Positions 24,131 to 34,362 are shown, counted from the first letter of the stretch. The stretch is DNA of 64,000 bases from Flammeovirgaceae bacterium (GCA_023251155.1 JAHEZH010000009.1:1-64000), one strand, 5' to 3'. Notes: a model not told the origin generated them from the sequence alone. Numbers and translations are program-made.

Positions 24131-25537
24131 ATGGCTCACGATTTTAGAAAGCGCGAGGAAGAGGAACTGATCAAGCGATTCGAAGAAACGCTCAAAAATA
24201 ATTCGACTACTTTTTTTGATGTAGAAGATTACGAAACGATTGTCCATCACTATCTCGACAATAATAAACCCAAGAAAGCACTGACGGCAATTAATCTGGC
24301 GATGGATCAATACCCATTCTCCACCGAATTATTTACCATCAAAGCGCAGATACTGACCAATCTTGAAGAATACGATCAGGCACTCGAACTTTTAGAACGA
24401 GCACGCAATCTCAATCCGATTGATATCGAGATCAGCTTATCTATCGGATCAGTATTATCATTGCAAGGCAAGCATGAGGAAGCAATTGCTCTTTATGAAG
24501 AAGCAATGAATTCATCCGATGAAGATCATGATGAGTTCTATTATAATATTGGTCTTGCTTATCAAAGCATGGACGATTACACCAAAGCCATTGAAGCCTA
24601 TAAAAAGTCAATAGAGCTTAATCTTTCACACGAAGGTGCTCTGTATGAGCTTGCTTTTTGCCTGGATGTAGTGGGTCAGCTGGAAAGCAGCCTGTCGTAC
24701 TATAAAAAATTCATTGACGAAGATCCGTATTCGGCCGCCGCCTGGTATAACCTGGGTATTGTAAGCAACAAGCTGGAGAAATACGAAGAAGCACTGGAAG
24801 CCTACGAATATGCAATCGCTATTGATGACAACTTTGCTTCCGCTCATTTTAACATGGGCAACTCCTACATGAACCTGGAGCAATACAGCAAAGCACTGGA
24901 TTCATTTAAGAAGACCATCGATATTGAAGGTCCAAGCCCCGAAGTGTACTGCTGTATGGGTGCTGCGTATGAAAACCTGGAGCAGTATGATCTGGGTCTC
25001 AAGTATTTTCAAAAAGCAACCAAGCTCGATCTCCTGTATGATGAAGCCTGGTTTGGTGCAGGCAGTTGCCTGGAGAAACAAGAGCAATGGTTTCAGGCAC
25101 TTCATTTTTTCAACAAAGCCATTAAGATCAACAGCCACAATGCAGAATACTGGAAAGCGGCTGCACATGCTGAGTTTAAAATAGGCAATACCATTTCCAG
25201 CATCAGCGCGTATGAAGAAGCCAGCAACCTGGGGCCTGATGACAAGGAAATATGGCTCAACTGGTCGTTTATCTATTATGAACAAGGCGAATACATGAAA
25301 GCCGTGGAGGTAATGCTGCAGGGAATGGACGAAATTCCGGACGAAGCAGAGTTCTTTTACCGTATCACGGTTTACCTCATAGAAGCAGGCAAGTTTAAAG
25401 AAGCCTTTAATTATCTGGAAAATGCTTTAATTTTGGACTTTGAAGGACACACTGTTCTTTTTGACTTCTTCACGAAGCCAGAGACACAGAAAGCCTTGTA
25501 CAAGATTATAGACCAGTTTAGAAAAGACAATCGCTGA
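24131..25537 (+). CDS. Tetratricopeptide repeat protein
   Basis: A 468-residue protein made almost entirely of TPR units, about eleven in number, such as AWYNLGIVSNKLEKYEEALE and AHFNMGNSYMNLEQYSKALD. It has no signal peptide, so it is cytoplasmic. The N-terminus is charged (HDFRKREEEELIKRFEETL). TPR proteins act as protein-binding scaffolds; no partner is evident. Its TGA overlaps the start of the phosphosulfolactate synthase-like gene by one base, so the two are co-translated. A weak -7 box (TACTTTAG) lies about 20 bases upstream. Confidence 0.93.
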   Translation: MAHDFRKREEEELIKRFEETLKNNSTTFFDVEDYETIVHHYLDNNKPKKALTAINLAMDQYPFSTELFTIKAQILTNLEEYDQALELLERARNLNPIDIEISLSIGSVLSLQGKHEEAIALYEEAMNSSDEDHDEFYYNIGLAYQSMDDYTKAIEAYKKSIELNLSHEGALYELAFCLDVVGQLESSLSYYKKFIDEDPYSAAAWYNLGIVSNKLEKYEEALEAYEYAIAIDDNFASAHFNMGNSYMNLEQYSKALDSFKKTIDIEGPSPEVYCCMGAAYENLEQYDLGLKYFQKATKLDLLYDEAWFGAGSCLEKQEQWFQALHFFNKAIKINSHNAEYWKAAAHAEFKIGNTISSISAYEEASNLGPDDKEIWLNWSFIYYEQGEYMKAVEVMLQGMDEIPDEAEFFYRITVYLIEAGKFKEAFNYLENALILDFEGHTVLFDFFTKPETQKALYKIIDQFRKDNR

Positions 25538-26343
25538 TGAACTACACAATTAAGAATTTACCTGAGCGCACTTCCAAGCCCAGGCAGATAGGTTTTACTA
25601 TGGCAATGGATAAAGGGTTAAGTGTGCGTGAAGCGGAAGATTTCATGAGCCTTTGTGCTGACCATGTGGACATTGTGAAATTAGGATGGGCAACCTCCTA
25701 CGTTACTCCCAACCTGAAAGAAAAACTGAAAGTATACAAAGATGCGGGCGTCCCCTGCTATCTGGGAGGTACTCTTTTTGAAGCATTTATCATCCGGGAT
25801 CAGTTTGACGACTACCGCCGGGTGCTGGATAAGTTTGACCTTTCTTTTGCGGAAGTATCAGACGGATCAATCGATCTGGATCACGACAAGAAATGCGATT
25901 ACATCAAACGACTGTCGGAACAAGTTACCGTACTCTCTGAAGTAGGTTCTAAAGATGCAGACAAAATCATTCCTCCTTATCAGTGGATTGAGTTGATGCA
26001 GAAGGAACTGGATGCCGGAGCCTGGAAAGTAATCGGCGAAGCACGCGAAGGCGGAAACGTAGGTTTGTTCCGTTCTACCGGAGAAGTACGCTCCGGCTTA
26101 GTACAAGAAATCTTAACAAAGATTCCTTTCGAGAAAATTATCTGGGAAGCTCCGCAGAAGGCGCAGCAGGTTTGGTTCATCAAACTGTTGGGTACTAATG
26201 TGAACCTCGGAAACATCGCTCCTAATGAAGTTATTCCATTGGAAACAATTCGCCTCGGCTTGCGCGGAGACACTTTTCTGCACTTCCTGGGATTAGAAAG
26301 AAAGAAAGACGATCACCGCGTGCCTCCATTTGAGGCCGATTAA
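25537..26343 (+). CDS. Phosphosulfolactate synthase-like protein (ComA family)
   Basis: A 268-residue TIM-barrel enzyme of the ComA family, which adds sulfite to phosphoenolpyruvate to make phosphosulfolactate. Family stretches are visible: GFTMAMDKGLSVREAEDF, VDIVKLGWATSYV, AGVPCYLGGTLFEAF, FAEVSDGSIDLD, VIGEAREGGNVGLFR and IIWEAPQKAQQVWFIKLLG. In archaea it starts coenzyme M synthesis; in Bacteroidota its role is unsettled and might feed sulfonates such as sulfolactate or cysteate. No other sulfonate gene is next to it. It is coupled to the upstream TPR gene. Family confident; pathway open. Confidence 0.88.
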   Translation: MNYTIKNLPERTSKPRQIGFTMAMDKGLSVREAEDFMSLCADHVDIVKLGWATSYVTPNLKEKLKVYKDAGVPCYLGGTLFEAFIIRDQFDDYRRVLDKFDLSFAEVSDGSIDLDHDKKCDYIKRLSEQVTVLSEVGSKDADKIIPPYQWIELMQKELDAGAWKVIGEAREGGNVGLFRSTGEVRSGLVQEILTKIPFEKIIWEAPQKAQQVWFIKLLGTNVNLGNIAPNEVIPLETIRLGLRGDTFLHFLGLERKKDDHRVPPFEAD

Positions 26344-26566
26344 GGGTTAAAATTTTACGCTTTCTTAAAAATTCATGCGTTGAGGAAAATAAAAGACAAT
26401 CTTCTGTTTTATTTGATTTCAGAAGGTGCATTTTGCATCCCTGAAATCACGCTTTCCCCGTACCCGACCATAATGCCCCCTCTCCTATTTCAAAATATAT
26501 TTTTTGCACCCGGCATAGGCACTATGAACCACCATGGGTTTATGCCACAATCAACTCATTGAAATC

Positions 26567-27310
26567 ATGGAAAAAAAATTCGGCCTGATTGGTCAAACAG
26601 TAAGTCATTCCTTCTCTAAAGTCTATTTTGACGAGAAGTTTTTCAGAGAAGGATTGAGAGACTTTCGCTACGACTTGTATCCGCTGGACACGATTGACGA
26701 CATCAAGACTTTACTCAGTGAAAATCCGGAACTGGTTGGTCTTAACGTCACCATTCCCTACAAAGAAAAAGTAATCAAGTTTTTAAGCGAGATTGATGCC
26801 GATGCAAAACGCATTGGTGCCGTAAACGTAATTCAGATCCGCGATGGAAAGCTGAAAGGATTTAATACTGACAGTGATGCCTTCCTGGATACCGTGACAA
26901 AATGGTTCAAGCACACGGCCGATTCGAAAGCACTCGTCCTGGGTACAGGAGGTTCATCAAAAGCAGTGCAGGAAGCACTCACCAAGCTGGGCATTCAATT
27001 TGAAACGGTTTCGCGTGAAGAAGGCAAAGCAACTTATACGTACGAGCAATTAGAAAAAAAACCGGCGGCAATTTCTTCAGCTCACCTCATCATCAACACC
27101 ACCCCGCTGGGGATGAGCCCGAATAACAATTCGGTACCTCCGATCAATTATGAACTGATTACGGCCGATCATTACGTGTACGATCTTATCTACAACCCCG
27201 CCCGCACCATGTTTTTACAGAAAGCGGAAATGCGCGGAGCAAAAATCAAAAACGGACTGGAAATGCTCCACATTCAGGCCGAGAAGGCCTGGGCCATCTG
27301 GAATAACTAG
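26567..27310 (+). CDS. aroE: Shikimate dehydrogenase
   Basis: A 247-residue NADP-dependent enzyme reducing 3-dehydroshikimate in aromatic amino acid synthesis. The start at 26567 (MEKKFGLIGQTVSHSFSKVY) is preferred over the TTG-type extension at 26534. Substrate-binding motifs are SHSFSK and NVTIPYKEKV; the NADP motif is LGTGGSSKA; NTTPLGMSP and a terminal GLEMLHIQAEKAW follow. Slightly short but typical for Bacteroidota AroE. It is followed by a strong hairpin terminator, and there are no other shikimate genes nearby. Confidence 0.95.
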   Translation: MEKKFGLIGQTVSHSFSKVYFDEKFFREGLRDFRYDLYPLDTIDDIKTLLSENPELVGLNVTIPYKEKVIKFLSEIDADAKRIGAVNVIQIRDGKLKGFNTDSDAFLDTVTKWFKHTADSKALVLGTGGSSKAVQEALTKLGIQFETVSREEGKATYTYEQLEKKPAAISSAHLIINTTPLGMSPNNNSVPPINYELITADHYVYDLIYNPARTMFLQKAEMRGAKIKNGLEMLHIQAEKAWAIWNN

Positions 27311-27322
27311 CCTAAAACCATT

Positions 27323-27357
27323 AAAAGAAGCCATCTGAAAAATGGCTTCTTTTGTTT
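27323..27357 (+). terminator. Terminator after aroE
   Basis: AGAAGCCAT (27326-27334) and ATGGCTTCT (27342-27350) form a perfect 9-bp stem followed by TTTGTTTT, 13 bases after the aroE stop. Confidence 0.85.
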
Positions 27358-27381
27358 TATCATTACTCCTATTTTTAAGGA

Positions 27382-29406
27382 ATGGACTTCATACTATCGA
27401 GCGAATTCGAACCAACCGGCGATCAGCCCAAAGCCATCAAACAACTCATTGAGGGCCTTGAGGCGGGCGAAGCCCATCAGACATTGTTAGGGGTAACGGG
27501 TTCAGGTAAAACGTTTACAGTAGCCAACGTCGTGGCGAAGTTAAACCGCCCTACGATTGTATTGTGTCACAACAAAACACTGGCCGCTCAGTTGTATGGA
27601 GAATTTAAACATTTCTTTCCACAGAATGCCATTGAGTATTTCATCTCGTACTACGACTACTATCAACCGGAAGCATTCATTCCTTCTTCCGGATTATATA
27701 TCGAGAAGGATCTTTCCATTAACGAAGAAATTGAAAAACTAAGATTGAGTGCGACTTCTTCCTTATTAACCGGAAGAAGAGATGTATTGGTGGTGGCTTC
27801 GGTGTCCTGCATTTATGGTATTGGTAATCCGGAAGAGTTTGGAAAAAACAGGATACAACTTCGCGTAGGTGAAATGATTCCGCGTAATCGTCTTTTGTTT
27901 GGACTGGTCGACATCTTATATAAACGTACCGAAGCCGAATTCAAACGGGGTTCTTTCCGCGTCAAGGGAGATACAGTGGATATCTTTCTCGCGTATGCGG
28001 ATTATGCGATTCGTATCTATTTCTATGGCGATGAGATTGAACGCATTCAGCAAATTGATCCGGAGAGTGGAAAGAAGATATCCGATGAAAAAGTAGCGAC
28101 CATATTTCCTGCCAATCTTTTTGTGACGGGCAAAGATGCCCTGCACCAGGCCATCAAAGAAATTCAGGATGACATGGTCTTGCAGGTACAAATGTTTGAA
28201 TCGGAGAAAAAACACCTGGAAGCCAAACGACTGAAAGAGCGTACCGAGTTTGATCTGGAGATGATGCGCGAACTTGGCTATTGCAGTGGTATCGAAAATT
28301 ACTCACGCTACTTTGACAGAAGAAAGGCTGGAGCCAGACCTTTCTGCCTGCTGGATTATTTTCCGGATGATTTTCTTCTGGTGGTTGATGAAAGCCATGT
28401 GACTCTACCCCAGGTGCGCGCCATGTGGGGCGGAGACCGTTCACGTAAAGTAAACCTGGTGGATTATGGGTTCCGCTTGCCTTCAGCGATGGACAATCGC
28501 CCATTGACGTTCAATGAATTTGAATCTATTGTCAACCAGGCAATCTATGTAAGCGCAACACCTGCCGAATATGAATTACGTAAGTCGGAAGGTGTAGTGG
28601 TCGAACAATTGATACGGCCTACCGGCTTGCTCGATCCCAATATCGATGTACGTCCCAGCAAAAATCAGATCGATGATCTGTTTGAAGAGATTGATGAGCG
28701 TGTGCGAAGAAAGGAACGGGTACTAGTTACTACGTTAACCAAGCGCATGGCCGAAGAGCTGACCAAATTCATGGAGCGTGCTTCCATTAAATGTCGCTAC
28801 ATCCATTCGGAAGTAGATACGCTGGATCGGGTGGAGATACTACGTGAACTAAGATTGGGAGTGTTTGATGTGTTGGTAGGTGTTAACCTGCTGCGCGAAG
28901 GATTAGATTTGCCCGAAGTGTCACTGGTAGCGATCCTTGATGCCGATAAAGAAGGATTCTTGCGTAACGAGCGATCTTTGGTGCAGACCATTGGCCGTGC
29001 CGCGCGTAATTCCAATGGCCGCGTGATTATGTATGCCGATAAGATTACCGAATCCATGCAGCAGGCCATTGATGAAACCGAGCGCAGAAGAAAAATACAA
29101 ATCGACTACAATACCAGGAACGGCATTACCCCAACTACGGTAATTAAATCGCGCGATGAAATCTTCCGTCAGACCAAAGTGGCGGACTCCAAGAAATCAA
29201 CAAAGAACTATTACATTGAAGACGAGGAGAAATCACTGGCTGCCGACCCGGTTGTTGCTTACCTCAGCAAAGAAGAACTGACCAAGATGGCCGAGCGAAC
29301 CAAAAAGCAGATGGAAAAAGCCGCGAAGGAGCTGGAATTCATGGAAGCTGCACGGTTGCGTGACGAGTACCTGGCGATACAGAAATTATTGGCCGGGAAG
29401 AAGTAA
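27382..29406 (+). CDS. uvrB: Excinuclease ABC subunit B
   Basis: A 674-residue helicase-like subunit of nucleotide excision repair that verifies damage and loads UvrC. Walker [10 protein letters not shown] (about 39), the beta-hairpin [30 protein letters not shown] (motif II), [27 protein letters not shown] and QTIGRAARN are all present. The C-terminal UVR motif ([20 protein letters not shown]) binds UvrC. Length is normal. It stands alone between the aroE terminator and the convergent methyltransferase gene. Confidence 0.98.
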   Translation: MDFILSSEFEPTGDQPKAIKQLIEGLEAGEAHQTLLGVTGSGKTFTVANVVAKLNRPTIVLCHNKTLAAQLYGEFKHFFPQNAIEYFISYYDYYQPEAFIPSSGLYIEKDLSINEEIEKLRLSATSSLLTGRRDVLVVASVSCIYGIGNPEEFGKNRIQLRVGEMIPRNRLLFGLVDILYKRTEAEFKRGSFRVKGDTVDIFLAYADYAIRIYFYGDEIERIQQIDPESGKKISDEKVATIFPANLFVTGKDALHQAIKEIQDDMVLQVQMFESEKKHLEAKRLKERTEFDLEMMRELGYCSGIENYSRYFDRRKAGARPFCLLDYFPDDFLLVVDESHVTLPQVRAMWGGDRSRKVNLVDYGFRLPSAMDNRPLTFNEFESIVNQAIYVSATPAEYELRKSEGVVVEQLIRPTGLLDPNIDVRPSKNQIDDLFEEIDERVRRKERVLVTTLTKRMAEELTKFMERASIKCRYIHSEVDTLDRVEILRELRLGVFDVLVGVNLLREGLDLPEVSLVAILDADKEGFLRNERSLVQTIGRAARNSNGRVIMYADKITESMQQAIDETERRRKIQIDYNTRNGITPTTVIKSRDEIFRQTKVADSKKSTKNYYIEDEEKSLAADPVVAYLSKEELTKMAERTKKQMEKAAKELEFMEAARLRDEYLAIQKLLAGKK

Positions 29407-29408
29407 TC

Positions 29409-30185
29409 TCACTTCTTCTCAAATTCAATAATCAAATGCTTACCCAGCAGTACCTTCAGTGACGTATTGATGTTAAAAATCTCTTCGTACACCTGCTTAT
29501 TATCCGGATCATTTTTGAGTTGCCGCTTCAAATTCTTTTTTGCGAAGTAGTAAATCCAGGGATAAAAAATTAACAGCAGGATAGAGGTGGAACTGGCAGG
29601 AGAAGGGTGAATCTTTTTGATGCGCAACCCATTAATACCGGCAAGTGTACGTAGGCGAAGAATGCCGCTGATAAACAGTTTACCAAAGTATCCTTTATCA
29701 CTATGCTCACTCCATTTTGCGTAGGCATCCAGTTCATTCGGTGCTGGCCGCGAATAGTGTTCACTCTCCATTAAAAACTGCGAGAACCGGCTTCGCAATG
29801 ACGAACTGTTCGGGGTGGTCAGTAGCAGCTTACCGGTCGTTTTTAGTATTCTTGACGTTTCTTTAAAAAAGAAAAACTGGTCAGGCAGATGCTCGATGGT
29901 CTCTCCTAATAAAACGATATCAGCTGAAGAAGATACAATAGGAAACTCTTCCTGAAGATCAATAAACTGACAAGTGGCTCTGGTAAATGAATCCTGTTCG
30001 GGAAACAGATCGTAGACACTGACATTTGCTCCGGCCTTCTCAAAGAGGTGCGCAATGTATCCGCTTCCTGTTGACAAATCGCAGACCGAAATACGGTTTA
30101 ATTGATTGGCTGATTCCGCAATGTAGTTTTCAAAGAAGCGAATGGCATTTTCTCTTGAGTGAGGAATTTCGGACTGATCACTCAT
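29409..30185 (-). CDS. Class I SAM-dependent methyltransferase
   Basis: A 258-residue methyltransferase. The SAM-binding motif is VCDLSTGSGYIAHLFEKAG, with acidic VSVYDLFPEQ after it, ADIVLLGETIEHLPDQ (motif for the target face) and TGKLLLTTPN. The C-terminal part has a hydrophobic stretch (SILLLIFYPWIYYF) suggesting membrane association. The family is that of surface-glycan or lipid methyltransferases, but the substrate is unknown. Its start overlaps the kdsB stop by four bases, so it is the third gene of the nfeD-kdsB operon and convergent with uvrB. Confidence 0.87.
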   Translation of the reverse strand: MSDQSEIPHSRENAIRFFENYIAESANQLNRISVCDLSTGSGYIAHLFEKAGANVSVYDLFPEQDSFTRATCQFIDLQEEFPIVSSSADIVLLGETIEHLPDQFFFFKETSRILKTTGKLLLTTPNSSSLRSRFSQFLMESEHYSRPAPNELDAYAKWSEHSDKGYFGKLFISGILRLRTLAGINGLRIKKIHPSPASSTSILLLIFYPWIYYFAKKNLKRQLKNDPDNKQVYEEIFNINTSLKVLLGKHLIIEFEKK

Positions 30186-30928
30186 GCCTTTGATTTAAGA
30201 TAAGCCAATGCATGTGTTAAGTCTTCCGGAGTATCGATACCCATGGTTTCAATTTCAGTCACCGCCGTTTTGATTTTAAACCCATTCTCCAGCCAGCGAA
30301 GTTGCTCCAGTGATTCGGCCTTCTCCAGAGATGAAACGGACAGTTTGGTGATCCGCTCCAGTATATCCCTGCGATAGGCATACATACCGATGTGTTTATA
30401 AAAGATATGATTTGCCAGCCACTGAGACTGTTCGGTGTTGCGCAGGTGGGGAATCGTTGAACGGCTAAAGTAAAGGGCTTCGCCAAGGGCATTTACCACC
30501 ACCTTCACTACATTCGGATTAAACAACTGCTCTTCTTTCCCGATCACCTTAATCAGTGTAGCTAATTCCGTTTTGCCATCTAGTAATGCGGCAAGGAGGT
30601 CAATCTGTTGCGGATCAATAAAAGGTTCATCGCCCTGTATATTGATAACGTAGTCATAGTGCTCCGTCTGCCTGCTATACGCCTCAAAGCAACGATCGGT
30701 GCCGCTCTGATGCTGTTCCGATGTCATACATACATTACCCCCAAAGGCCTGTACATGATCAACAATTTGCTGATTATCGGTGGCCACAACGACATGGGTA
30801 ATCCGTTTTGATTTCTTCACCTGTGCGTACACGGTCTCCACCATTGATTTTCCGGCAATATCCACCAGGGGTTTTGCCGGGAAGCGGGTGGACGCATAGC
30901 GCGAAGGAATGACTCCTAAAATCTTCAT
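30182..30928 (-). CDS. kdsB: 3-deoxy-manno-octulosonate cytidylyltransferase
   Basis: A 248-residue enzyme that activates Kdo with CTP for lipopolysaccharide inner-core synthesis. It shows the nucleotide-binding IPSRYASTRFPAKPL at the N-terminus, VVATDNQQI, MTSEQHQSGTDRC, NIQGDEPFI and a C-terminal ESLEQLRWLENG. The length is normal. Overlaps of four bases with both neighbours show an operon with nfeD and a methyltransferase. Presence of kdsB agrees with an LPS-bearing Gram-negative host. Confidence 0.96.
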   Translation of the reverse strand: MKILGVIPSRYASTRFPAKPLVDIAGKSMVETVYAQVKKSKRITHVVVATDNQQIVDHVQAFGGNVCMTSEQHQSGTDRCFEAYSRQTEHYDYVINIQGDEPFIDPQQIDLLAALLDGKTELATLIKVIGKEEQLFNPNVVKVVVNALGEALYFSRSTIPHLRNTEQSQWLANHIFYKHIGMYAYRRDILERITKLSVSSLEKAESLEQLRWLENGFKIKTAVTEIETMGIDTPEDLTHALAYLKSKA

Positions 30929-32250
30929 ACTTTCTTTACGGTAAGCGTTACTCCTTCGGTACTGATTACTTCTATCTGTTCGTCTCTTTCCACAAATTCT
31001 CCGCGTGTAAAGGCATCGTAGATCTGTTCGTCAATCATTACTTTACCACTGGGGCGAAGGATAGTGAACGCGGTTCCTTTCTTTCCAATCATTACCTCCA
31101 CTCCCGCATTCACTGTAAAGCCTTGTGATTTCTCCTGCGTATCGGTCAATGCAATACGATTGAATGCTTTTGTATTCGCTAACTGAGCTCCACCAAAAAA
31201 CAAAAGGAGAATTCCACCGGTGAGACCACCAAGTGCCACAAACGTAGCCGTAACGATATTCCCGAAAGGCACATATTCAAAATTGAAAAAATCATTATTG
31301 ATCATGATCAGAACAAGTGAGGTGATGGTGAGGGCAATGCCGGTAACACCCGCCACGCCAAAACCAGGAATCACAAAAATCTCTGCCGCAATCAGTACAA
31401 TGCCAATAAACAAGGCAATGATTTCCCAATAGTCAGCAAGGCCATTGAGGTAATAGGGAACCAGATAGAGGACTAAGGCAGCAATCGCAGCAAATAACGG
31501 GAAGCCAATACCGGGAGCCTGCATCTCAAAATAAATCCCTCCGATGATGATCAGAATCAAGATTCCGCTGATGAATGGGTTGAGAACAAAAGCAATGATC
31601 TTTTCCGCAAAACCTAACTGGTACGTTTCCAGGGTGTACTCCTTCACTTTGTTTCTTGCCAGAATTTCCTGGAGGGATGCTACTTTTGCCTCGCAGTAGC
31701 CGTTGGCAATGGCTTCTGTGGTAGTGAACGTAATTACCTTTCCCGCTTCCTTCACTCCTTCAATCACCACGCGGTCATCCACCATGCCTTCTGCAATGAT
31801 GGGATTGCGTCCGTTCTCTTCGGCAGTCGCCCGCATGATGGATCGCATATACGATTGGTATTTATCCGGTGCCGCCATACCATCCGATCCATTTACCACC
31901 GTAGCTGCTCCGATGCTGGCTCCTGGCGACATATAAATGCTATCGCAAGCGATGGAAATGAGAGCACCTGCAGAGGCAGCATCTGAATTGATATAGACCC
32001 AGATCGGCTTTTTGAAATCCATCATCAGATCCACAATCTCTTTGGCATCGGTGAGCACACCGCCATAAGTGTCCATGTCCACAATCACATAGTCGGCTTT
32101 GGTGCTTTCAGCATGCGCCAGGGCCAGCTTTACATATCGGGTCATGCGTGGATCAATTTCGTCTTTGATCTCCATTACCATCACCTTCTGTTTTTGCTGA
32201 GCATGGAGCGATGCGGTGAACAGCATCAGTGGTAAAAAGAACTTTATCAT
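30925..32250 (-). CDS. NfeD-type membrane serine protease
   Basis: A 441-residue long-form NfeD. A signal peptide (MIKFFLPLMLFTASLHAQ) precedes a ClpP-like protease domain with VDMDTYGG, NSDAASAGALISIACD (nucleophile Ser) and PGASIGAAT. A block of several membrane helices follows at about residues 225-355, then a soluble OB-fold domain (GKKGTAFTILRPSGKVMIDE, then FVERDEQIEVIS). NfeD proteins are thought to work with stomatin/prohibitin-type proteins in membrane quality control; none is adjacent here. It is the first gene of an operon with kdsB and a methyltransferase. Confidence 0.92.
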   Translation of the reverse strand: MIKFFLPLMLFTASLHAQQKQKVMVMEIKDEIDPRMTRYVKLALAHAESTKADYVIVDMDTYGGVLTDAKEIVDLMMDFKKPIWVYINSDAASAGALISIACDSIYMSPGASIGAATVVNGSDGMAAPDKYQSYMRSIMRATAEENGRNPIIAEGMVDDRVVIEGVKEAGKVITFTTTEAIANGYCEAKVASLQEILARNKVKEYTLETYQLGFAEKIIAFVLNPFISGILILIIIGGIYFEMQAPGIGFPLFAAIAALVLYLVPYYLNGLADYWEIIALFIGIVLIAAEIFVIPGFGVAGVTGIALTITSLVLIMINNDFFNFEYVPFGNIVTATFVALGGLTGGILLLFFGGAQLANTKAFNRIALTDTQEKSQGFTVNAGVEVMIGKKGTAFTILRPSGKVMIDEQIYDAFTRGEFVERDEQIEVISTEGVTLTVKKV

Positions 32251-32269
32251 TTTGAAAATAGTTTCTATT

Positions 32270-32277
32270 CAAAAATA
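32270..32277 (-). promoter_or_regulatory. -7 promoter element of the nfeD-kdsB operon
   Basis: The minus strand reads TATTTTTG, matching TAnnTTTG, 19 bases upstream of the nfeD start. No clear -33 box at the right distance. Confidence 0.45.
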
Positions 32278-32393
32278 GCAGTCTGCAATTAAATTTGAAG
32301 CCTGTCGTTTCTGATGTAAATCTAACGAAACAGAGCACCGTCAGCGCTATGAATAACAGCAAAGAATTGGTAACTTTTGGCATTGTTTAAGCT

Positions 32394-33545
32394 ATGATCA
32401 GACTCATTTTTTTAACTGCATTATCCTGGCTCAATCCGTCCGCTGATGCGGACTCCATACGCACCGAAACCATCAACGGAAAGGTGTGCGTGATCCATAA
32501 AGTGGACGAGAAGGAAACCCTCTTCAGCATTTCCAAGCGGTACGGAGCTACACTGACCAGCATTCTGGAATTTAATCCGGGTTCTGATAATGGCCTGGAA
32601 GTAGGGCAGCTCTTAAAAGTACCTTATACGGCCAAGGCTAAGTCACAACCCATTACGTCTGCTCCGGTCAGCACTCCGGCTAATTCTTCATCGAATACAG
32701 GTAACGGAATTCATAAAGTACAGCCAGGGGAAACGTTGTTTGCTATTTCCAGAAAGTACAACATTGATGTGGAAGACCTGAAGGCATGGAATTATCTTAA
32801 AGAAAACGCTATTTCTGTAGGGCAGGATCTGAGAGTGAAGCGACCGGCATCCTTCACGGAAGGAACAACGGTCAAGCAGCCCTCCACGACAACCGTTACT
32901 AACCACACCGCCACCACTACTTCTTCAAAAGAAAGCACGCATACGGTCGCTGCAGGGGAGACTTTGTATTCCATATCGAGGCAATACAATGTCAGCGTAG
33001 ATCAGATTAAAGCATGGAACAATCTTCAGGCCACCGAGTTAAAGATCGGTCAGGTACTTACGGTAAAGTCCGCTACCGGTGCAAATACAGCACCGGTAAT
33101 TAACGAAACAAAAAACACACCTCCGCAAATCACAGAGACCAAACAACAGCCCTCTCCTTCACCTACACCTTCACCTGTCATGAAAGAGGAGAAGAAAATC
33201 GTTCAGGAAGAGAAGAAAGTGACTCCGGTAGTTACCACTCCTGAAATCAAAATCTCGGAAGGTGTCAGTGGTTCTGATGAGATTAAAGAAGCCGGCCTTG
33301 CTGAATTGATTGAAGGGACAGAAGGAAACCGGAAATACCTTGCTCTTCATAAGACCGCCAAGGCGGGAACCATTATGAAAGTAAGAAACGAACTAAATAA
33401 CCGTGAAGTATTTGTTCGGGTAGTAGGGCCATTGCCGAATGTGGGAAGCAATGATAAAATGGTAGTGAAGATTTCAAAATCTGCCTATGATCGTCTGGGC
33501 GCGATTGACCCCAAGTTCCGGGTGGAAGTAACGTACTACAAATAA
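32394..33545 (+). CDS. LysM and double-psi beta-barrel exported protein
   Basis: A 383-residue secreted protein with a signal peptide (MIRLIFLTALSWLNPSADA). Three LysM domains follow: residues about 28-80 (VDEKETLFSISKRYGATL), about 105-150 (VQPGETLFAISRKYNID) and about 185-225 (VAAGETLYSISRQYNVS), separated by Ser/Thr-rich linkers. A Pro-rich segment leads to a C-terminal RlpA-like double-psi barrel (YLALHKTAKAGTIMKVRNEL, then VFVRVVGPLP). LysM binds peptidoglycan glycan strands. The RlpA-like catalytic residues are not obvious, so it may be structural. Followed after 20 bases by the TIGR02757 gene. Confidence 0.9.
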   Translation: MIRLIFLTALSWLNPSADADSIRTETINGKVCVIHKVDEKETLFSISKRYGATLTSILEFNPGSDNGLEVGQLLKVPYTAKAKSQPITSAPVSTPANSSSNTGNGIHKVQPGETLFAISRKYNIDVEDLKAWNYLKENAISVGQDLRVKRPASFTEGTTVKQPSTTTVTNHTATTTSSKESTHTVAAGETLYSISRQYNVSVDQIKAWNNLQATELKIGQVLTVKSATGANTAPVINETKNTPPQITETKQQPSPSPTPSPVMKEEKKIVQEEKKVTPVVTTPEIKISEGVSGSDEIKEAGLAELIEGTEGNRKYLALHKTAKAGTIMKVRNELNNREVFVRVVGPLPNVGSNDKMVVKISKSAYDRLGAIDPKFRVEVTYYK

Positions 33546-33565
33546 GGCTGTAAGCGATTGGGTAA

Positions 33566-34354
33566 ATGAAGAAACTGCCTCCGCAGGAACTGAAAGATTT
33601 CCTGGATAAAAAAGTAGCGCAGTTCAATCAGCCGGGATTCATCAAAAATGATCCCGTTCAGATTCCGCATCAATTCAAAAAGAAACAAGACATCGAAATT
33701 GCCGGATTGTTTGCTGCCGTTCTGGCTTGGGGACAGCGCGTTACCATCATCGGCAAAAGCAAAGAACTCCTTACCCGCATGGATAATGCTCCGCATGATT
33801 TCATGCTGCATCATCAGGAAAGTGACCTGAAACGATTTGAAAGTTTCCGGCACCGCACATTTAATGGATCAGACACATTGTATTTCATTGAGTTTCTTTC
33901 TTCGTTCTACAAAGCGAATGACTCATTAGAGAGTGCATTCATTGCTCCCTGTACTTCAGCGCAAGAACCCATCGAGCAAGGACTGATTCAATTCAACAAA
34001 CTCTTCTTTTCGCTTCCTCATTCTCCACAGCGAACGCGCAAACACATCTCCACACCAGAACGCAAGTCGGCCTGCAAGCGGATCAATATGTACTTGCGCT
34101 GGATGGTACGAAATGATCAGCAAGGTGTTGACTTTGGCATCTGGAAAAACATATCGCCTTCCGTCCTGATTTGCCCATGCGATCTGCATGTTGAGCGTGT
34201 AGCGCGAAAATTAAAAATGGTGAAGCGCAAGCAGATGGACTGGCTCACCGCCATTGAACTCACTCAGAGCCTGAGAAAACTCGACCCGAAGGATCCTGTC
34301 AAATACGACTTTGCCCTATTCGGCCTGGGTATTGATGAAGGGTTCGGGTATTGA
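33566..34354 (+). CDS. TIGR02757 family protein
   Basis: A 262-residue protein of the conserved TIGR02757 (DUF2400) family. Signature stretches are DPVQIPHQFKKKQDIEIAGL, AAVLAWGQRVTII, RTFNGSDTLYFIEFLSSFY, KRINMYLRWMVRNDQQGVDF and DLHVERVARKLKMV. The pattern is distantly like helix-hairpin-helix DNA glycosylases, but the function is not established. No signal peptide. Co-directional with the LysM gene and converging on the alpha/beta hydrolase gene. Confidence 0.92.
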   Translation: MKKLPPQELKDFLDKKVAQFNQPGFIKNDPVQIPHQFKKKQDIEIAGLFAAVLAWGQRVTIIGKSKELLTRMDNAPHDFMLHHQESDLKRFESFRHRTFNGSDTLYFIEFLSSFYKANDSLESAFIAPCTSAQEPIEQGLIQFNKLFFSLPHSPQRTRKHISTPERKSACKRINMYLRWMVRNDQQGVDFGIWKNISPSVLICPCDLHVERVARKLKMVKRKQMDWLTAIELTQSLRKLDPKDPVKYDFALFGLGIDEGFGY

Positions 34355-34362
34355 AGCAGTGG

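Noticed and set aside
26344-26566. A small gene or riboswitch before aroE
   Set aside because: The only frame (26380-26562) lacks protein-like composition and I see no conserved riboswitch stem.
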